Below, one piece after another: positions 25,404-33,522 of a stretch of 64,000 nt of DNA. Source of the stretch: CAYFPX01 sp964519895. Its GTDB lineage: Bacteria > Myxococcota_A > UBA796 > CAJQPC01. The notes beneath the pieces were generated by a model. It had not been told where the DNA came from. It worked only from the letters and a program-made list of their open reading frames with translations, and did not search any database. The stretch spans positions 46,202 to 110,201 of the forward strand of contig CAZFLE010000010.1 of NCBI GenBank assembly GCA_964519895.1. The letters run 5' to 3'. The position numbers were made by a program, and so were the translations under genes. The number at the start of each line of letters is the position of its first letter. Within the stretch, counting starts at the first letter, position 1.

Positions 25404-26120
25404 TCAGGCCCTCTGGCTGCTGGCGGAGATGACCTCGCCCGTCAGGTAGGAAGACAGATCGCTGGCCAGGAACAGGATCACGTCGGCGATCTCCCGGGGG
25501 GTGGCCGGTCGGCCAAAGGCCTCCTTGGCGGCGAGCTCTTGGAGCAGGCCCGGGGGGGTGACCTTTTCCAGGAAGGGGTGCATGGCCAGGCTCGGTGCGA
25601 CTGCGTTGATGCGGACCCCGTGAGCCGCGGCCTCCAACGCCGTGCAACGGGTGAGCGCCATGACCCCGGCCTTGGCCGCCGCATAGGCGCCCTGGCCCTC
25701 CTGGGCCCGCCAGCCGAGCACCGAGGCGTTGTTCACGATGACGCCCGAGCCCCGGGGGATCATGACCTTGAGCGCAGCCCGCATGCAGCGCATCGTGCCG
25801 GTCAAGGTCACGTCCATGACCTTGTCCCACAGGGCGTCGTCGAGATCGACGAGCTGGCGGTAGGCTCCGAGACCGGCGTTGTTGACCAGGATGTCCGGTC
25901 GCACCCGGTCGATCATGGCGCTGACCTGGCCTTGGTCGGTGACGTCACAGGGCACGCTGTCGACGCCGAGCTTCTGGGCGGCTTCACCCAGGCGCCGCGC
26001 GTGCCGATCGGAGATCACGACGGTCGCGCCCTCCTCTGCGAAGCGCTGGGCGGTGGCGAAGCCGATGCCGGTGCCGGCGCCGGCGGTCACGAGAGCGGTC
26101 TTGCCTTGGAGCAGGCCCAT
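25404..26120 (-). CDS. ipdF: IpdF, SDR dehydrogenase of HIP-CoA degradation
   Basis: SDR of 238 residues: TAGAGTGIGFATAQRFAEEG, VISDRHARRLGEAAQKLG, NNAGLG, IVNNASVLGWRAQEGQGAYA with Tyr-x3-Lys, TRCTALEAAAHGVRINAVAP and LASDLSSYLTGEVISASSQ. The 'NNASVLGWRAQ' and 'LTGEVIS' segments match IpdF (Rv3559c), which oxidises the 5-hydroxy group of HIP-derived CoA esters. It is directly downstream of fadE30 with an ATGA overlap; ipdF and fadE30 are also adjacent in mycobacteria. Assignment rests on recalled similarity plus synteny. Confidence 0.85.
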   Translation of the reverse strand: MGLLQGKTALVTAGAGTGIGFATAQRFAEEGATVVISDRHARRLGEAAQKLGVDSVPCDVTDQGQVSAMIDRVRPDILVNNAGLGAYRQLVDLDDALWDKVMDVTLTGTMRCMRAALKVMIPRGSGVIVNNASVLGWRAQEGQGAYAAAKAGVMALTRCTALEAAAHGVRINAVAPSLAMHPFLEKVTPPGLLQELAAKEAFGRPATPREIADVILFLASDLSSYLTGEVISASSQRA

Positions 26121-27298
26121 CAGCGGGGCTCCCGCGGCAGGCCCAGGGCCCGCTCGCCGATGATGTTGCGCTGGATCTCGTTGGACCCGGCGTAGATGGT
26201 GTCGCAGCGCGTCCAGAGGAACAAGCGCTGCAGGCGGTTGAGGTCGTAGTCGCCGGGGCCCAGCACCTCGGCGGCCTGGCCCAGCACGTCGACGGCGAGC
26301 TCGCCGAGATCCCGGTGCCAGGTGGCCCAGTACAGCTTGGTGATCAGGGCCTCGCGACTCAGGCGGCTTGTCTGGGAGGTGCTGAGGATGCGCAGGGCGT
26401 TGAGCCGCATCACCTTCAGCCGCACCGCCAGGTCGCCGAGCCGGATGAGCACGTCTGGGGCGTGCATGGGTCCCGAGCGCTTGAGCGCCTCGATCACGGC
26501 CTCCAGCTCATTGGCGAACTCCATCTGCTGGGCGAGGGTGGAGGCGCCGCGCTCGAAGGCCAGGGTGCCCAGTGCGACCTTCCAGCCGCCGTCCACCGGC
26601 CCGACGACATTGTCGGCCGGGGTGCGGGCGCCGTCGAAGAAGACCTCGCAGAACTCGGCGCCCCCGGTGATCTGCTCGATGGGCCGGATGGTGATGCCCG
26701 GCTGGTTCATGGGCACCAACAGATAGCTGATGCCCTTGTGCTTGGGCACCTCCGTGTTTGTGCGACACAAGGCGAAGCACCAGTCCGACAGGTGAGCCAG
26801 GGACGTCCAGGTCTTCTGGCCCGTGATCACCCAATCGTCGCCGTCTCGCAACGCCCGACACTGGACGTTGGCCAGGTCCGAGCCGGCCTCGGGCTCGCTG
26901 TAACCCTGGCACCACAGGGACTCGGCGGCTCGGATTCCCGGAAGGAAGCGGGCCTGTTGCGCTTCTCCGCCAAAGTGGATGAGCGTGGGGCCCAGCAGGG
27001 TCTCGCCGATGTGGCCCAGACGGCCGGGACCGTCCGCCCGCGCATACTCCTCGTGGAAGATGACCTGGTCGATGAGGGGGAGATCGCGACCACCGTGCTC
27101 CTGGGGCCAGTCCAGGCAGGTCCATCGGTGCTCGGCCAGGTGGCGCTCCCAGGTCCGACGCGGCGCCAGGCACTCGTGCTCGTCGCCGGGACCACCCCGG
27201 CCGCGGACCTCTCGAAAGTCCCCGCTCAGGGCCTGCTCGAGCCAGTCCCGCACCTCGGCGCGGAAGTGCTGCTGTTCCGGCGTGAAGCGAAGGTCCAT
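26120..27298 (-). CDS. fadE30: FadE30, acyl-CoA dehydrogenase for HIP-CoA
   Basis: Acyl-CoA dehydrogenase of 392 residues. N-terminal RAEVRDWLEQALSGDFREVR and GGPGDEHE, flavin-site motifs WCQGYSEPEAGSDLA and TGQKTWTSLAHLSDWCFAL, and C-terminal IYAGSNEIQRNIIGERALGL. The 'GGPG-EHE' and 'SLAHLS-WCF' wording is that of FadE30 (Rv3560c), which introduces the double bond into HIP-CoA (rings C/D with a propionyl-CoA tail). ATG at 27298 overlaps the upstream FadE stop. Soluble, FAD-dependent, using electron-transferring flavoprotein. Confidence 0.88.
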   Translation of the reverse strand: MDLRFTPEQQHFRAEVRDWLEQALSGDFREVRGRGGPGDEHECLAPRRTWERHLAEHRWTCLDWPQEHGGRDLPLIDQVIFHEEYARADGPGRLGHIGETLLGPTLIHFGGEAQQARFLPGIRAAESLWCQGYSEPEAGSDLANVQCRALRDGDDWVITGQKTWTSLAHLSDWCFALCRTNTEVPKHKGISYLLVPMNQPGITIRPIEQITGGAEFCEVFFDGARTPADNVVGPVDGGWKVALGTLAFERGASTLAQQMEFANELEAVIEALKRSGPMHAPDVLIRLGDLAVRLKVMRLNALRILSTSQTSRLSREALITKLYWATWHRDLGELAVDVLGQAAEVLGPGDYDLNRLQRLFLWTRCDTIYAGSNEIQRNIIGERALGLPREPR

Positions 27299-28413
27299 CA
27301 GTGCTCCAACAGCCGGCGACCGACCCGGTCCAGCGAGACCCTGGGGGGCTCGAAGCTGTGCTGCATGGCGCGGGCCCGCTTGAGGTACAGGTGCACGTCG
27401 GACTCCCAGGTGAAGCCGATGCCGCCGTGGACCTGGAGGCAGTCCGCGGCGCAGCGAAAGGCAGCCTGGAGCGCGGTGGCATGTGCGGCTGGGAGCGCCC
27501 ACGCCAGGTCCGCGTGATCTTCGGAGAGTGCCCAGGCGCCATACCAGGCCGCTGAGCGGGCGGACTCCACGGCGACGAGCATGTCGGCACACATGTGCTT
27601 CACGGCCTGGAAGGACCCGATCGCTCGTGAGAATTGCCGCCGGACCTTGGCGTAGTCCACGGCCAGATCCATCGCCGCCTCGGCGACCCCCACCGCCTCG
27701 CAGGCCTGGGCGATCATGCCGTGGGACCGGGCCTTGAGGAAGGCGTCCCTGCCGCCGGGCATGATGGCGTCGTCGGGCAAGAATGCACGGTCGAAGTCCA
27801 GGCGGGCGAGCCGACGGGTCTGATCCATGGTCGGCTGGACCTGGCGAGAGACGCCCGGGAGGTCCGTGGGCACGCAGAACACCTCGACGTCTTCCAGCCC
27901 GGCGGTCACCAAGACCACGTCTGCGGTGTGTCCGTCCAGCACGTAGGGGGCCGTGCCGCTGAGCTGAAAGCCCCCGGGGACCGGGTCGGCGCCCACCCCC
28001 GTGCCGTTGAGATCCCACCTTCCGTCGCTCCCCTTCCAGCTCACGCTCGCCCGGACTTCGCCCGACGCGAGACCCGGCAGCCAGCGCTGCTTCTGGGCCT
28101 CGCTGCCCCCCAGCACGAGCGCCTGGGTGCCCAGGATCGCCGAGCTCAGGTAGGGCAGGCAGGTCAGGTGACGGCCCAGCTGCTCCAGGATCGGCACCTG
28201 GTCCACAAAGGGCATGCCGAAGCCCCCATAGACCTCGGGCACGGACAGAGCCGTCCAGCCCAGCTCGTCGCTCACCCGCCGCCACAGGGCCGGGTCGAAG
28301 CCGGTCTCGGTGGCCATCGCGGCTCGCACGGCTTCGGAGCCGCTGGTCTCGTCCAGGAAGCGCCGGGCGAGGTCCCGGAGCTGCTCCTGCTCCTCGCTGA
28401 GGGCGAACCTCAC
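27298..28413 (-). CDS. Acyl-CoA dehydrogenase, FadE32/FadE33-like
   Basis: Acyl-CoA dehydrogenase of 371 residues: LRDLARRFLDETSGSEAVRA at the N-terminus, GWTALSVPEVYGGFG, DYAKVRRQFSRAIGSFQAVK (the Arg-x2-Phe segment of FAD contact), HMCADMLVAVESARSAAWYG and CLQVHGGIGFTWESDVHLYL. It resembles the FadE32/FadE33 partners found with fadE31 in the actinobacterial HIP cluster, which act as subunits of heteromeric dehydrogenases on late ring C/D intermediates. GTG start, overlapping the fadA6 stop (GTGA). Exact paralogue not assigned. Confidence 0.82.
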   Translation of the reverse strand: MRFALSEEQEQLRDLARRFLDETSGSEAVRAAMATETGFDPALWRRVSDELGWTALSVPEVYGGFGMPFVDQVPILEQLGRHLTCLPYLSSAILGTQALVLGGSEAQKQRWLPGLASGEVRASVSWKGSDGRWDLNGTGVGADPVPGGFQLSGTAPYVLDGHTADVVLVTAGLEDVEVFCVPTDLPGVSRQVQPTMDQTRRLARLDFDRAFLPDDAIMPGGRDAFLKARSHGMIAQACEAVGVAEAAMDLAVDYAKVRRQFSRAIGSFQAVKHMCADMLVAVESARSAAWYGAWALSEDHADLAWALPAAHATALQAAFRCAADCLQVHGGIGFTWESDVHLYLKRARAMQHSFEPPRVSLDRVGRRLLEH

Positions 28414-29561
28414 AGGCGCTCGAGGATCGTCACGTTCGCCTGTCCCCCGCCCTCGCACATGGTCTGCAGGCCGTAGCGGCCGTCTGTGCGCTCGAGCTCG
28501 TGGAGCAGGGTGGTCATCAACCGGGCCCCTGTTGCGCCCAGGGGATGGCCCAGGGCGATCGCGCCGCCGTTGACGTTGACCTTGTCGTGAGGGATTCCCA
28601 GCTCCTTCATCCACGCCATGACGACCGGCGCGAAGGCCTCGTTGCACTCGAAGAGGTCGATCTCGTTCAATGACATCCCGGACTTCTTCAAGGCGTGTCG
28701 TGTCGCAGCAATGGGAGCGGTCAGCATCCAGACCGGGTCGTCCCCGCGCACGGACAGATGGTGCACGCGGGCTCGCGGTGTGAGGCCGTGATCCTTGATC
28801 GCCTGTTCGCTGGCGATCAGCAGGGCGGCCGAACCGTCGCTGATCAGGCTGGAGACCGCAGCGGTCAACAGGCCGTCCTCGATGAGCGTGCGCAGGGTGG
28901 CCATCTTCTCCAGCGTGGTGTCCGGACGGGGTCCCTCGTCGGCGATCACGCCATCGAGAGGCGCGATCTCGCGATCGAAGCGGCCCTGCTGCTGGGCCCG
29001 CATCGCCCGCTGGTGACTCTCGTAGGCGAAGGCCTCGAGCGCGGCCCGGGACAGCTCCCACCGCTTGGCGATGCGCTCGGCGCTCAGGAACTGGTTCACC
29101 GGCTGCTTGCCATAGCGGGCGACCCAGCCGGGGGAGCCGGAGAAGGGATCGCCGTGGCCGAGCTCCTTGGCGCAGATCATCGCGCTGGCGATGGGGATCT
29201 GCGTCATGTTCTGCACGCCGCCGGCCACCACCAGGTCCGCGGTGCCACTCATGACGGCCTGGGCGGCGAAGTGCACCGCCTGTTGGCTCGATCCGCACTG
29301 CCGGTCGATGGTCACGCCCGGCACGTGATCCGGGTAGCCGGCGACCAGCCAGCAGGTCCGGGCGATGTCCCCGGCCTGGGGGCCGATGGTGTCGACGCAG
29401 CCGAAGATCACGTCGTCCACCGCTCCGGGATCGATGCCCGTGCGGTCGATGAGCGCCGTGATGCTGTGGCCACCCAGGTCGGCGGGGTGCACGTGGGCCA
29501 GGCCGCCCTTGCGGCGGCCGACGGGGGAACGGACGGCGTCGACGACGTAAGCCTGGGTCAT
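28410..29561 (-). CDS. fadA6: FadA6, thiolase of ring C/D degradation
   Basis: Degradative thiolase of 383 residues with all catalytic residues: Cys89 in TIDRQCGSSQQAV, His339 in GGAIALGHPLGATGARL, Cys369 in LQTMCEGGGQANVTI. The text (AYVVDAVRSPVGRRKGGLA, VVAGGVQNMTQIPI, EFxxNEAFAPVVMAWMKE-like region) is very close to FadA6 (Rv3556c), which cleaves beta-ketoacyl-CoA ring-C products after IpdAB action. It sits second in the operon, 3 bases after the first FadE stop and overlapping the next FadE start. High confidence in family, good in subfamily. Confidence 0.9.
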   Translation of the reverse strand: MTQAYVVDAVRSPVGRRKGGLAHVHPADLGGHSITALIDRTGIDPGAVDDVIFGCVDTIGPQAGDIARTCWLVAGYPDHVPGVTIDRQCGSSQQAVHFAAQAVMSGTADLVVAGGVQNMTQIPIASAMICAKELGHGDPFSGSPGWVARYGKQPVNQFLSAERIAKRWELSRAALEAFAYESHQRAMRAQQQGRFDREIAPLDGVIADEGPRPDTTLEKMATLRTLIEDGLLTAAVSSLISDGSAALLIASEQAIKDHGLTPRARVHHLSVRGDDPVWMLTAPIAATRHALKKSGMSLNEIDLFECNEAFAPVVMAWMKELGIPHDKVNVNGGAIALGHPLGATGARLMTTLLHELERTDGRYGLQTMCEGGGQANVTILERL

Positions 29562-29564
29562 GGT

Positions 29565-30563
29565 TCAGGTGCTCTCGGGGAGGGTGAGCAGCTCGGGCGC
29601 CAGGCGGGCCCGGAGCTCGGGGTCGGTGCCCCAGGTACGCTGGAGTGCCCAGGTGCGCTTGAGCCACAGGTGGAGGTCGTGCTCCTCGCTGTAGCCGATG
29701 GCGCCGTGGACCTGGAGGGCCGTGCGGCCCACGATCTCCGCCGCGCGGTTGGCCCGCAGCTTGGCGGCCGCGACCCGGGCGCCAGCCCGATCGGGCTCGT
29801 GGTCCAGGGACCAGGCCGCTGCGTGCAGCGCGGGGGCCAGGAAGTCCAGCTGGAGCAAGCTGTCGGCCAGCATGTGCTTGACCGCCTGGAAGCTTCCGAT
29901 CGGGCGCTTGAACTGCTCCCTCACCTTGGCGTAGGCCACCGTGGTGTCGAGCATCCAGCGGGCCAGGCCCAGCAGGTGGGCCGCGGCAGCCAGGGCTCCC
30001 CGGTCTCGGGCCAGCCCGAGAGCGGCCGGGGATTCCTTGAGCGAGGTCTCGCGGCCCGCGGTCGCGCACACGTCGAAGAGACGCCGGGTCGGATCGGCGA
30101 CGGGCCGAGGGGTCAAGGTCGCCTGGGCCGGCTCGACGGCGACAGCCTGGCCGTGGCGTACGAGCACGATCAGGCCAGCTCGATCGGCGTGCAGGGCCGG
30201 TCCTCCGTCCAGACTGACGCTGAGGGCCGCATCCCCCGCGGCAACGCGAGGCAGCCAGGAGGCGCCCAGGTCGGTGCCGACCAGCAGCGACGCGGCCACC
30301 CAGGTCTCGATGAGGGGCTCTGGCACGGCGGCAAAGCCGGCCTCCTGGAACATGCCACAGAGCTCGGTGCAGGCCAGACCCAGGCCGTCGTGGGCCTCTG
30401 GAATCATCGCCCCGAGCACGCCGACCTCGCCCAGGGTCGCCCACAGACCGGGCACACCCGGTCGCCCGGCGACGCGCACGGCTTCGGGTGGACACGCCTG
30501 GGACAGCGCGTCGCGCACGGCTTCCTGGAACAGGAGCTGGTCTTCTGTGGGGGCGAAGTGCAT
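29565..30563 (-). CDS. Acyl-CoA dehydrogenase, FadE33/FadE32-like, first gene of HIP operon
   Basis: Acyl-CoA dehydrogenase of 332 residues: MHFAPTEDQLLFQEAVRDAL, GAMIPEAHDGLGLACTELC, YAKVREQFKRPIGSFQAVKH, MLADSLLQLDFLAPAL, TALQVHGAIGYSEEHDLHLW. Shorter than usual (about 380), as are FadE32/FadE33, which pair with full-length partners. The ATG at 30563 is chosen: an in-frame ATG at 30584 lies inside the KstR-like box and cannot sensibly start translation. The box ends 6 bases before the ATG and no Shine-Dalgarno sequence is visible, so the mRNA is probably leaderless. Confidence 0.82.
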   Translation of the reverse strand: MHFAPTEDQLLFQEAVRDALSQACPPEAVRVAGRPGVPGLWATLGEVGVLGAMIPEAHDGLGLACTELCGMFQEAGFAAVPEPLIETWVAASLLVGTDLGASWLPRVAAGDAALSVSLDGGPALHADRAGLIVLVRHGQAVAVEPAQATLTPRPVADPTRRLFDVCATAGRETSLKESPAALGLARDRGALAAAAHLLGLARWMLDTTVAYAKVREQFKRPIGSFQAVKHMLADSLLQLDFLAPALHAAAWSLDHEPDRAGARVAAAKLRANRAAEIVGRTALQVHGAIGYSEEHDLHLWLKRTWALQRTWGTDPELRARLAPELLTLPEST

Positions 30564-30569
30564 AGGTGC

Positions 30570-30583
30570 TAGAACATGTTCCA
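30570..30583. promoter_or_regulatory. KstR-type operator C
   Basis: TAGAACATGTTCCA fits T-N2-AAC-N2-GTT-N2-A. It lies 6 bases upstream of the first FadE start of the HIP operon, so it must overlap the transcription start. Confidence 0.78.
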
Positions 30584-30589
30584 TCCTAC

Positions 30590-30603
30590 TAGAACGTGTT
30601 CTA
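30590..30603. promoter_or_regulatory. KstR-type operator D
   Basis: TAGAACGTGTTCTA, with perfect 6-bp arms around GT. It is exactly 20 bp from operator C (two helical turns), so two repressor dimers could bind the same face. Confidence 0.82.
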
Positions 30604-30618
30604 CTTTTCCAGGCAAGC

Positions 30619-31044
30619 TCAGGGCGGCGCTCCCTGGTCGATCCAGTCCTGGATCAGCAGCTGATCCGCATCGGGGAGTGGATCCTTGCCCGTCGGCATC
30701 TGGCGTCCCATGCCCCCCACGTCGGTGTGGGTACCGCCCAGCTTGTGGGTCAGGTACGACCCCGCCGGGTGTCCAGGCTCGACCAGATCGTACAGGGGAA
30801 ACTGGCTCGAGGCCCGGTCGACCAGGCTGTCGAAGGCGTAGCCCTCTTCGAGGGACATGACCCGGCCCTCTTCCAAGATGTGACAGCCTTCGTCGGTACA
30901 GTTCGCAGTCCAGATCGGCTGGATGTCGACGGCGTGGCTGAGGGTGGGCGGGGGCGTGCTGGTGTCGGTCGCCGAGTCGTCGACGGGGGGGGTCGAGTCG
31001 GTGGCCCCACCGCTGGCGCAGGCCCACAGCCAGAGCCCGATCAC
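30619..31044 (-). CDS. Lipoprotein with c-type haem motif
   Basis: Lipoprotein of 141 residues: GTG start, VIGLWLWAC as a minimal signal/lipobox, a Thr/Asp/Pro spacer, then SHAVDIQPIWTANCTDEGCH with a Cys-x4-Cys-His variant of the haem attachment motif (the standard has two intervening residues), and RQMPTGKDPLPDADQLLIQD WIDQGA at the end. The last segment is the Met-containing 'MP-G--PL' and 'I--WI--GA' pattern of Planctomycete-type cytochromes and monohaem domains (the usual Met axial ligand). The N-terminus overlaps the FG-GAP gene stop. Haem binding is plausible but the spacing is atypical. Confidence 0.6.
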   Translation of the reverse strand: MIGLWLWACASGGATDSTPPVDDSATDTSTPPPTLSHAVDIQPIWTANCTDEGCHILEEGRVMSLEEGYAFDSLVDRASSQFPLYDLVEPGHPAGSYLTHKLGGTHTDVGGMGRQMPTGKDPLPDADQLLIQDWIDQGAPP

Positions 31045-32468
31045 CACAGCACCTGGGTCAGCAGGAAGGCGGCGCCGGTGCTGGTGGTGTCGCCCATCGC
31101 ACCGACGATCAGATCCGGGTCGGGCGTGCCGGCGACGTCCCCCGCGCGGGCCAGGCTGGAGCCGGTGAACTGCAGGTCCTGGACCCCTACCCAGAGCGCG
31201 TCCTGGTCGCCCAGCGAGCGCAGGCCTTCGAAGGGTCCTCGGACCGCGTACACCGCGCCGCCCCAGGTCCGGCGATGGCTGGCGGTCGGTGCGCCGACCA
31301 GCAGCTCGGCCCGCCCGTCCCCGTCCAGGTCTCCACCGGGTTCCAGGACCTCGCCGGCCTTGTCGCCTTCCCACTCTCCGAGCAGCGTGGCGATGGCCAT
31401 GGACGGGTCGGTGTCCGGCGCCGGCGCACCGCTGAAGACATAGACCGCCCCGGCATCCGGTCCGTTGGCGCCGTCCTTGAAGGCGCTGGCCGCGAAGTCC
31501 GCCAGGCCGTCGCCGTCGATGTCCTCGAGGCCGGCCACGGCCCAGCCGAACCACGCCAGGTCGTGCTCTCCGAACACCACCCCGTCCGCGTCGCTGGCGC
31601 TGCCGCCGGCTTCGAAGGGAGACAGGAGCAGGTAGACAGCGCCGACCTGGGGGCCGTCGTCGCTCCGGCGGGCCTGGGAGGCCCCGACCAGCAGGTCGGC
31701 CAGGCCGTCGCCGTCGACGTCGCCGGGGGAAGCCACGGTCACCCCCAGGCGGTCGTCCTCGCGCTCTCCTGTCCACCGGAGCGCCACGTCGCTGATGGGC
31801 ACCTTGCGCTCCGAAGGTGGCTCGCTGACGATCCAGACCACGCCTTCGCCACGGAGCTCGTCGGCGTCTTCTGCGTCCAGGATCGTCTCGTGGCCACCGA
31901 CCGCGAAGCGCGGTAGGTCGCCGGGCAGCCGGGTGAAGCGCAGGCCCACGTGGCCGCCGGGATCGGTGCCATAGACCTCGGTCTGGGCGGGCTCGGACGG
32001 ATCCGCCTCGCCCCAGACCACGGACACCATGCCGCTGTTGGCCCCCCCCTCGTCGTGGTGGACCGCGCCGATGCCCAGCTCGTCGAAGCCATCGCCGTTG
32101 AGGTCGCCCAACCCCTCGACGTCGCGACCGAACAGGTGGTTCTCGGCCTGGCCGTGCAGACACACCAGGGACTCGGGCAGGGTCAGGTCGTGCTTGAGCC
32201 GGCCCAGGAAGACGCACGCCCGTCCGCCGCCGTCGTGCTTGTTGTCCCCGAGCATGGCGCCCACGGCGACATCGGCCTGGCCATCGCCGTTCAGATCGAA
32301 GTCACCGGCCACCGCCGAGCCTGCGAGCTCGCCCAGTCGAGTGCCGGCGATGCGCAGGCTTCGGTCGATGGCGACGGGCCCCCGGAGGTCTTCGGTCTGG
32401 GACGGATCCGGGCCTTGATCGCCATCACAGCCGCTCAACAGCCCGACGCTCAGGAAGAGTCCCAGCAC
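31041..32468 (-). CDS. FG-GAP (integrin-alpha-like) repeat lipoprotein
   Basis: Lipoprotein of 475 residues, GTG start, MLGLFLSVGLLSGC (lipobox LSGC). Four to five FG-GAP repeats with Asp-rich calcium loops: DFDLNGDGQADVAVGA, LGDLNGDGFDELGIGA, PGDVDGDGLADLLVGA, LEDIDGDGLADFAASA, GGDLDGDGRAELLVGA. Such beta-propellers bind calcium and lie outside the cell, often in adhesion or as enzyme scaffolds. Its stop overlaps the haem lipoprotein start, so they form a pair. Partner or ligand unknown. Confidence 0.85.
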   Translation of the reverse strand: MLGLFLSVGLLSGCDGDQGPDPSQTEDLRGPVAIDRSLRIAGTRLGELAGSAVAGDFDLNGDGQADVAVGAMLGDNKHDGGGRACVFLGRLKHDLTLPESLVCLHGQAENHLFGRDVEGLGDLNGDGFDELGIGAVHHDEGGANSGMVSVVWGEADPSEPAQTEVYGTDPGGHVGLRFTRLPGDLPRFAVGGHETILDAEDADELRGEGVVWIVSEPPSERKVPISDVALRWTGEREDDRLGVTVASPGDVDGDGLADLLVGASQARRSDDGPQVGAVYLLLSPFEAGGSASDADGVVFGEHDLAWFGWAVAGLEDIDGDGLADFAASAFKDGANGPDAGAVYVFSGAPAPDTDPSMAIATLLGEWEGDKAGEVLEPGGDLDGDGRAELLVGAPTASHRRTWGGAVYAVRGPFEGLRSLGDQDALWVGVQDLQFTGSSLARAGDVAGTPDPDLIVGAMGDTTSTGAAFLLTQVLW

Positions 32469-32497
32469 CGCAGCACCCTATCCAACCCGGGCCCAGG

Positions 32498-33511
32498 TCA
32501 GCGGTGCAGCAGGGCCTCCCAGAGGGTGTCCCGGTGTTGATGGAGCAGCGCCCGGGCTCCCTGGTTGCGCGTGAAGCGACTCCAGCGAACGTGCCAGGGG
32601 GCCAGGGCCGCCAGGTCGGTCTTGGGTGTGCGCGCCCGGGCCAGGGCCACGCCCAGAGAGACCAGGCCCAGGCCCCAGCACACAGCGCCACTGGCGCGGA
32701 AGGCCTTGCCCCGCAGGTGTTGGCGGATCACCAGGGCGAAGTAGCGCTCTGCGTCGGGGGCCAGCGGTGCCACGGCTGCGTGGCCCGGCGCCGCCGCCGC
32801 CAAGCCCGTGGCGACTCCGGCCAGGAAGCGCGCAGCCGTGCCTTGGGCATCGGCGGGGCTTGCAGCAGGCCCCAGGGCCGCGGCCAGGTTCTGGCGAAGG
32901 CCCTCGACGCAGGCTGCGGACCGTGCTGGGTCCGGATCTGGCGGGGCGCGACGAAGGGCGCCCAGCAGCGCGTCGCGCAGGCGGCACAGGTTCTCCTGGG
33001 GATCCAGATCATCCCGGACCTGGGCCACCAGGTGGTCTTCGAGGGCCAGCCAGTCATCGCCGGCGATGCCGACACCGGGCAGGACCTGGACCGGCTCGTC
33101 GCCCCAGACCAGGCGAGGCGCTTGGTCCGGCAGGGCTTCGATGGCCTGGGAGGCTGGGGTGCCCCCGATGAGGCTGCGCCAGGTGCCGCCGCAGTCCTCG
33201 CGGACCGCATGGACCACGCCGCCGGCCTGTTCGACCACCGTGAACGGAAAAGTGCGACAGAATGCGGGCTTGGCTTCGGGTCCGTAGAGCGCATGCACGG
33301 CACAGAGCCCATCGTCTCGCAGGAACACGCAGCTGTCGTCTCGGTGGGTCAGGAACAGGCCCTGTGGTGTCTCGTCCACCCAGCCGTCAGCCGCAGGCGC
33401 CCAGTCCTGTTCGATGCCTCTGGCCTGCAGCCCTGCGACGATCTCCGGCGCCACCGGCCCCAGGGCGAAGAGCCGGCAGCAGAGGGTGCAGTTGTGACAG
33501 TCCCAGTTCAC
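32498..33511 (-). CDS. YkgJ-family cysteine-cluster protein
   Basis: Protein of 337 residues beginning VNWDCHNCTLCCRLFALGPV: Cys5, Cys8, Cys11 and Cys12, with later SCVFLRDDGLCAVHALYG and AFCRTFPF, the YkgJ (UPF0153) Zn/Fe-chelating cluster at about residues 5-95. The C-terminal 240 residues have Ala/Leu-rich helices of unknown role, and one hydrophobic segment (AVCWGLGLVSLGVALA) may insert in the membrane. GTG start 11 bases after the fadE31 stop, so it may be transcribed from the KstR-like promoter at 34680. Confidence 0.7.
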   Translation of the reverse strand: MNWDCHNCTLCCRLFALGPVAPEIVAGLQARGIEQDWAPAADGWVDETPQGLFLTHRDDSCVFLRDDGLCAVHALYGPEAKPAFCRTFPFTVVEQAGGVVHAVREDCGGTWRSLIGGTPASQAIEALPDQAPRLVWGDEPVQVLPGVGIAGDDWLALEDHLVAQVRDDLDPQENLCRLRDALLGALRRAPPDPDPARSAACVEGLRQNLAAALGPAASPADAQGTAARFLAGVATGLAAAAPGHAAVAPLAPDAERYFALVIRQHLRGKAFRASGAVCWGLGLVSLGVALARARTPKTDLAALAPWHVRWSRFTRNQGARALLHQHRDTLWEALLHR

Positions 33512-33522
33512 AGCGGCCGATG

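Noticed and set aside
28410..29561. FadA6 as FadA5 (side-chain thiolase)
   Set aside because: Motif wording and neighbours (fadE30, ipdF) match FadA6, not FadA5, which accompanies cyp125 and fadE28/29.
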